A DNA stretch of 10,516 nucleotides from contig DHUW01000050.1 in NCBI GenBank assembly GCA_002409365.1, positions 1 through 10,516 of the forward strand, written 5' to 3'. The stretch comes from Anaerolineaceae bacterium UBA5224. Lineage in GTDB: Bacteria; Chloroflexota; Anaerolineae; Anaerolineales; Anaerolineaceae. The notes below the pieces were generated by a model. It was not told the DNA's origin. It saw only the letters and a program-made list of their open reading frames with translations, and made no database searches. Made by a program: the position numbers and the translations under genes. Positions 7,099 to 10,516 of the stretch are shown here, piece by piece (positions within the stretch are counted from its first letter, which is position 1; each line of letters opens with the position of its first letter).

Positions 7099-7904
7099 CT
7101 GGTTCTATAAACAATAATTCGAAAGATAGATGGACTGTTTTAGCCGGCTGGGACACCCTGGCCTTGGAGATAACTGGCTCTACCAACGATGACGCCAGGG
7201 AAATGGCAGAGCAGCGAGCAGGGGAATTTGTGGTCTGGGCGAAGCATCAGACCGCCGGACGAGGTCGGGAAGACCGTCACTGGCTGGGAACTGAAGGCTG
7301 TTCACTTACATTCTCTGTTCTAATACGTCCGACCGAAAAAGAAAAAGAATTCATCAACCGTTTCACAGCACTGGGTGCATTAGCCTTGACCGATTTACTG
7401 AAAAATGAATTTAAAATTGAAGCTGAAATCAAATGGCCGAATGATGTCTTGATCAGTGGAAAAAAAGTGAGCGGTATTTTATCCGAAATCACCTGGCATG
7501 GGTCTGAATTTGATTCTCTCATCCTTGGGATGGGAATTAACCTTAAGGATGAAGCTTTTGCCCAGGGGGTGGAGTTGCGTCATCCGGCAACCAGTTTGGA
7601 AGCTGAAGGATTAAAAATCGTGTCAACTCGAGACTATCTCGAAAAACTGCTCACCTCTATAAGGCAGCGCCGGCAAAACCTGGGTACTGCTCAATTTATT
7701 GAAGATTGGAACCAAAAGCTGGCTTACAGAGGGAAGTTTATGCCCATTAAACAATATCAGGGCAAAACGGAAATGCTTTGCCCTGTTTCAATCAACGCTG
7801 ATGGTTCGCTTCTCACTCGCGATCAGGCAGGTGATTGGCGCATTGTTCAGTCAGCTGAGTTTTCTTCGCCCTCTTCATCTTCAGGAGTATCTTCCTCCTC
7901 CTGA
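7095..7904 (+). CDS. birA: Biotin-[acetyl-CoA-carboxylase] ligase, class I
   Basis: This enzyme activates biotin with ATP and transfers it to the biotin carrier lysine of carboxylases in the cytoplasm. Seen with GTG numbering: the GSTN motif (28-31), the biotinyl-AMP loop QTAGRGRED (52-60), KWPND (113-117), the catalytic lysine in GKKVSGIL (K124) and GMGINL (145-150), then a small BPL_C-like domain. There is no N-terminal winged helix, so it is a catalytic-only ligase, not a biotin operon repressor. I chose GTG at 7095 because it overlaps the kinase stop as GTGA; in-frame TTG codons at 7065 and 7086 are alternatives and no ATG fits. The last 19 or so residues are serine-rich and lie opposite the end of gyrA, so this tail is probably a by-product of the overlap. 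Length is 269 residues. Confidence 0.93.
   Translation: MTGSINNNSKDRWTVLAGWDTLALEITGSTNDDAREMAEQRAGEFVVWAKHQTAGRGREDRHWLGTEGCSLTFSVLIRPTEKEKEFINRFTALGALALTDLLKNEFKIEAEIKWPNDVLISGKKVSGILSEITWHGSEFDSLILGMGINLKDEAFAQGVELRHPATSLEAEGLKIVSTRDYLEKLLTSIRQRRQNLGTAQFIEDWNQKLAYRGKFMPIKQYQGKTEMLCPVSINADGSLLTRDQAGDWRIVQSAEFSSPSSSSGVSSSS
7758..7785. terminator. 9-bp perfect hairpin inside birA, possible gyrA terminator
   Basis: CAGGGCAAA (7758-7766) and TTTGCCCTG (7777-7785) form a perfect 9-bp inverted repeat with a 10-base loop. It lies inside the birA coding sequence and about 60 bases past the gyrA stop on the minus strand. There is no clear U run after it in either direction (ATATTGTTT on the minus strand, TTTCAA on the plus strand), so it is a weak intrinsic terminator at best. 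It could also be an RNA 3'-end stabiliser or chance within codons. Confidence 0.3.
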
Positions 7905-10495
7905 ATTTCGGGTTTATCTTCCAGCACCTCGTCAGACCTGGTTAATTCCATTTCTTCTGCAAGAGCCTGTTCACGAGCTTTGACAGCGGTTTCAACTTCT
8001 TCAGTCGAAATCCTTACCATGGCAGCCAGTCCATCACCTTCATCGATGTCCATGATGCGGACACCCTGCGTGGCGCGACCCTGCACTGAAATATCTGTCA
8101 CCCTTGTTCGCAGGACAATACCAGCCTTGGTGATCGTCGTGATATCTTCACCTTCCAGTACGACCATTGCCTGGGCAATATCTCCAATTTCAGGTCGGGC
8201 TTCCTGGCTGATCGTTGTAACTCCCAAAGTGCCGCGGGACTTGGCTAAATATTCATCCAGTGGGGTGCGTTTGCCCTGACCTTTGTCGGTGATGACAAGC
8301 AAGTATCCCTTTTCTTCAACCACATCCATCGAGACCACACGGTCCTCTCCACGCAGGCGAATTCCAGTGACACCCATGGTCGTACGACCAGTCGGGCGCA
8401 CTTCGGACTCGCTGAAACGTAAAGCCTTACCCTCGTGAGTGACCATGATGATATCGTTTTTTCCACTGGTCATGCGCACCCAGCCTAACTCGTCGCCTTC
8501 ATCCAGTCGGATCGCAATCAAACCAGAAGGACGCACATTTTCAAAATCGGATAACGGAATTCTCTTTATCCGTCCAAGACGGGTTGCCATAACGCAATAC
8601 TTTGCCTGATTGAAGTTTTCAACCGGCAAGACTGCAGTTACGGTTTCTTCTGGTTCCAAATTGATGATGTTTACCAGCGGAATGCCACGTCCCTGGCGGC
8701 TCTCTTCGGGCAGTTCATAGGTGCGTTCAGAGTAGACTTTGCCTTTGTCAGTGAAGAAAAGGATCGTATCCAGCGTGCCGGCTCGTACGAGGAAATTTAC
8801 TTCGTCTTCGCCGCGCATACTTTGACCGATCACACCGCGACCGCCCCTTCCCTGGCGCCGGTAAGCGCTGTCCGAGACGCGTTTAATATAGCCGCGGTTG
8901 GTGATCGAGATGAAAACAGGTTCATCCTGGATCAACGATTCGTCTGAAAGGTCCATCTCAGCATCCGGTGCGATGCGTGTGCGGCGTGGATCACCATACT
9001 TTTCTGCAACCTCGTTGAGGTCAGTGCGAATGATTTCAAGGATCTTGTAAGGATTGGCCAAAAGATCCTCCAATTCCTTGATCAATTCCATCAACTGTTT
9101 GTATTCATCCTCAATCTTCTGGCGTTCCAACGCAGCCAGGCGACGAAGCTGCATATCGAGGATAGCTTGCGCCTGAACGTCAGTCAGGTTAAAACGCTCT
9201 ATCAGGCGGGTCTTGGCAACGTCTGCATCGTCAGATTCACGGATGGTCTTGATGACTGCATCCAGGTTGGCAATTGCAATCAGCAAACCGTCCAAAATAT
9301 GGGCACGCTTTTTGGCTTTGTCCAAATCAAACAGAGTGCGGCGGGTGATGACCACCTGGCGGTGTTCCAGGTAGAGCTGCAGGGCACGTTTCAGCGTGAG
9401 CACACGTGGTTCCTGGTTCACCAGCGCCAATAGTTGCACAGCAAAAGTGGACTGCAAAGGTGTGTATTTGTAAAGTTGGTTTAATACTCTCTTCGGTTGA
9501 GCCCCTCGCTTCAGCTCGATCACAATACGCATGCCTTCGCGGTCCGATTCGTCACGCATGTCTGAGATTGAGTCAATCTTGCCTTCACGGTGGAGTTCAG
9601 CAATACGCTCGATCAGGCTGGTTTTGTTCAGCTGGTAAGGGATTTCATTAATAATAATGGCATAACGACCCTCACGAATTTCGTCGATGGTTGCTTTACC
9701 GCGCATCACCAGGTGCCCGCGACCCGTGCTGTAAGCCTGACGGATTCCTTCGCGCCCAACAATGATGCCACCGGTGGGGAAGTCGGGCCCTTGGATGTGT
9801 TCCATCAGCTCCTCGACGCTGACTTCTTCCATATCGTCATAGCGGTCAATCAACATATTGAGGGCATTGACCAGTTCGCGCAGATTATGCGGAGGTATGT
9901 TGGTTGCCATGCCCACAGCAATACCGTTGGAGCCGTTCATCAGCAAGGTCGGAACACGGGCTGGCATAACTTCAGGCTCTTTCAAACTGCCATCAAAGTT
10001 GTCGATAAAATCGACTGTATCTTTATCAAGATCTGCCACGAGCTCGTCAGAGATCTTCGCCAGGCGCGCTTCGGTGTAACGCATAGCGGCAGGTGAGTCG
10101 CCGTCTACAGAACCAAAGTTACCCTGACCCTGGACCAGCATGTAGCGCATCGAGAAGTCTTGCGCCATACGAGCCATAGAATCGTAAACAGCAGTGTCGC
10201 CATGAGGATGGTATTTACCCAAAACCTCACCGACAATACGGGCGGATTTCTTGAAAGGTGTATTCGAGCGGATGCCCATGTCATTCATGGCATAGAGAAT
10301 GCGGCGGTGCACAGGTTTGAGACCGTCGCGAACATCCGGCAGGGCGCGAGCAACGATCACGCTCATGGCGTAATCGAGGTATGCTGTGCGCATCTGATTG
10401 TCGATACCTACGGTCTGTAATCCGGCTTCGGGAAGCTCAACCTGGGATTTTTCAGTATTTTCTGGTACTTCTGGTAATTCGATTTCTTCAGTCAT
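7847..10495 (-). CDS. gyrA: DNA gyrase subunit A
   Basis: The 882-residue breakage-reunion subunit, which with GyrB introduces negative supercoils. The family signature LDYAMSVIVARALPDVRDG starts near residue 40. The catalytic tyrosine is Y140 in AAMRYTE. The quinolone-determining loop reads YHPHGDTAVYD (95-105): T101 is at the E. coli Ser83 position and D105 at Asp87. The GyrA box at 548-554 reads QGRGGRG, which with the six-bladed C-terminal domain marks gyrase rather than topoisomerase IV; the second box position is G where K or R is usual. The N-terminus has an acidic extension of about 15 residues compared with E. coli, and the C-terminus ends in a strongly acidic tail (about 845-882). 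The ATG start has a weak GAAAG site 5 bases upstream, and the promoter lies beyond the window. The 3' end overlaps birA by 58 bp. Confidence 0.98.
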   Translation of the reverse strand: MTEEIELPEVPENTEKSQVELPEAGLQTVGIDNQMRTAYLDYAMSVIVARALPDVRDGLKPVHRRILYAMNDMGIRSNTPFKKSARIVGEVLGKYHPHGDTAVYDSMARMAQDFSMRYMLVQGQGNFGSVDGDSPAAMRYTEARLAKISDELVADLDKDTVDFIDNFDGSLKEPEVMPARVPTLLMNGSNGIAVGMATNIPPHNLRELVNALNMLIDRYDDMEEVSVEELMEHIQGPDFPTGGIIVGREGIRQAYSTGRGHLVMRGKATIDEIREGRYAIIINEIPYQLNKTSLIERIAELHREGKIDSISDMRDESDREGMRIVIELKRGAQPKRVLNQLYKYTPLQSTFAVQLLALVNQEPRVLTLKRALQLYLEHRQVVITRRTLFDLDKAKKRAHILDGLLIAIANLDAVIKTIRESDDADVAKTRLIERFNLTDVQAQAILDMQLRRLAALERQKIEDEYKQLMELIKELEDLLANPYKILEIIRTDLNEVAEKYGDPRRTRIAPDAEMDLSDESLIQDEPVFISITNRGYIKRVSDSAYRRQGRGGRGVIGQSMRGEDEVNFLVRAGTLDTILFFTDKGKVYSERTYELPEESRQGRGIPLVNIINLEPEETVTAVLPVENFNQAKYCVMATRLGRIKRIPLSDFENVRPSGLIAIRLDEGDELGWVRMTSGKNDIIMVTHEGKALRFSESEVRPTGRTTMGVTGIRLRGEDRVVSMDVVEEKGYLLVITDKGQGKRTPLDEYLAKSRGTLGVTTISQEARPEIGDIAQAMVVLEGEDITTITKAGIVLRTRVTDISVQGRATQGVRIMDIDEGDGLAAMVRISTEEVETAVKAREQALAEEMELTRSDEVLEDKPEIQEEEDTPEDEEGEENSAD

Positions 10496-10516
10496 AGATT
10501 CTTTCAGCCAAAAAAA

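Noticed and set aside
9590..10096. A 168-residue + strand open frame opposite gyrA
   Set aside because: It lies entirely antisense to highly conserved GyrA sequence, has no recognisable domain, and is typical of long shadow frames opposite well-conserved genes.
7847..10495. Topoisomerase IV subunit A (parC) in place of gyrA
   Set aside because: The full-length C-terminal domain with a GyrA box (QGRGGRG at 548-554) and overall similarity to GyrA favour gyrase.
1..10516. CRISPR array, insertion sequence or prophage
   Set aside because: No regularly spaced repeats, transposase, integrase or terminal inverted repeats were seen on either strand.

Overview
This window looks like part of a free-living bacterial chromosome of moderate GC content (judged by eye, not computed). 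Large multi-GAF sensor kinases, a receiver-PP2C regulator and the style of the GyrA and kinase sequences suggest a Chloroflexota bacterium, possibly Anaerolineae. That placement is an inference from sequence style, not from a search.

Layout. Bases 1-19 look like the 3' end of a + strand tRNA gene cut by the window edge, followed by a T run. Bases 162-5232 hold a three-gene minus-strand operon, in transcription order: a 1172-residue membrane-anchored kinase with four GAF domains, a 117-residue stand-alone receiver, and a 389-residue receiver-PP2C (SpoIIE/RsbU-type) phosphatase. A 315-base divergent spacer (5233-5547) carries promoter-like elements and a 21-bp imperfect palindrome near its centre. 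Reading right from the spacer are a soluble GAF-PAS histidine kinase (5548-7098) and a class I biotin-protein ligase (birA, 7095-7904), joined by a GTGA stop/start overlap. gyrA (7847-10495) runs toward birA on the minus strand, and the two reading frames overlap by 58 bp at their 3' ends.

How the genes may work together. The large kinase has a phosphoacceptor His but no receiver of its own. The two downstream genes supply receivers, and one of them ends in a phosphatase of the type that dephosphorylates anti-sigma-factor antagonists. The simplest reading is a membrane sensor that controls a partner-switching output rather than a DNA-binding regulator. No STAS protein, RsbW-type kinase or sigma factor is in the window, so the targets must lie elsewhere. 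The second kinase is an orphan here: its transcript partner is birA, a housekeeping gene. gyrA is unrelated housekeeping.

I see no transposon, prophage, CRISPR array or clearly new defence system. The least ordinary features are the detached-receiver signalling operon, the central palindrome, the apparently SD-less start at 5548, and the birA/gyrA overlap that gives BirA a serine-rich tail.
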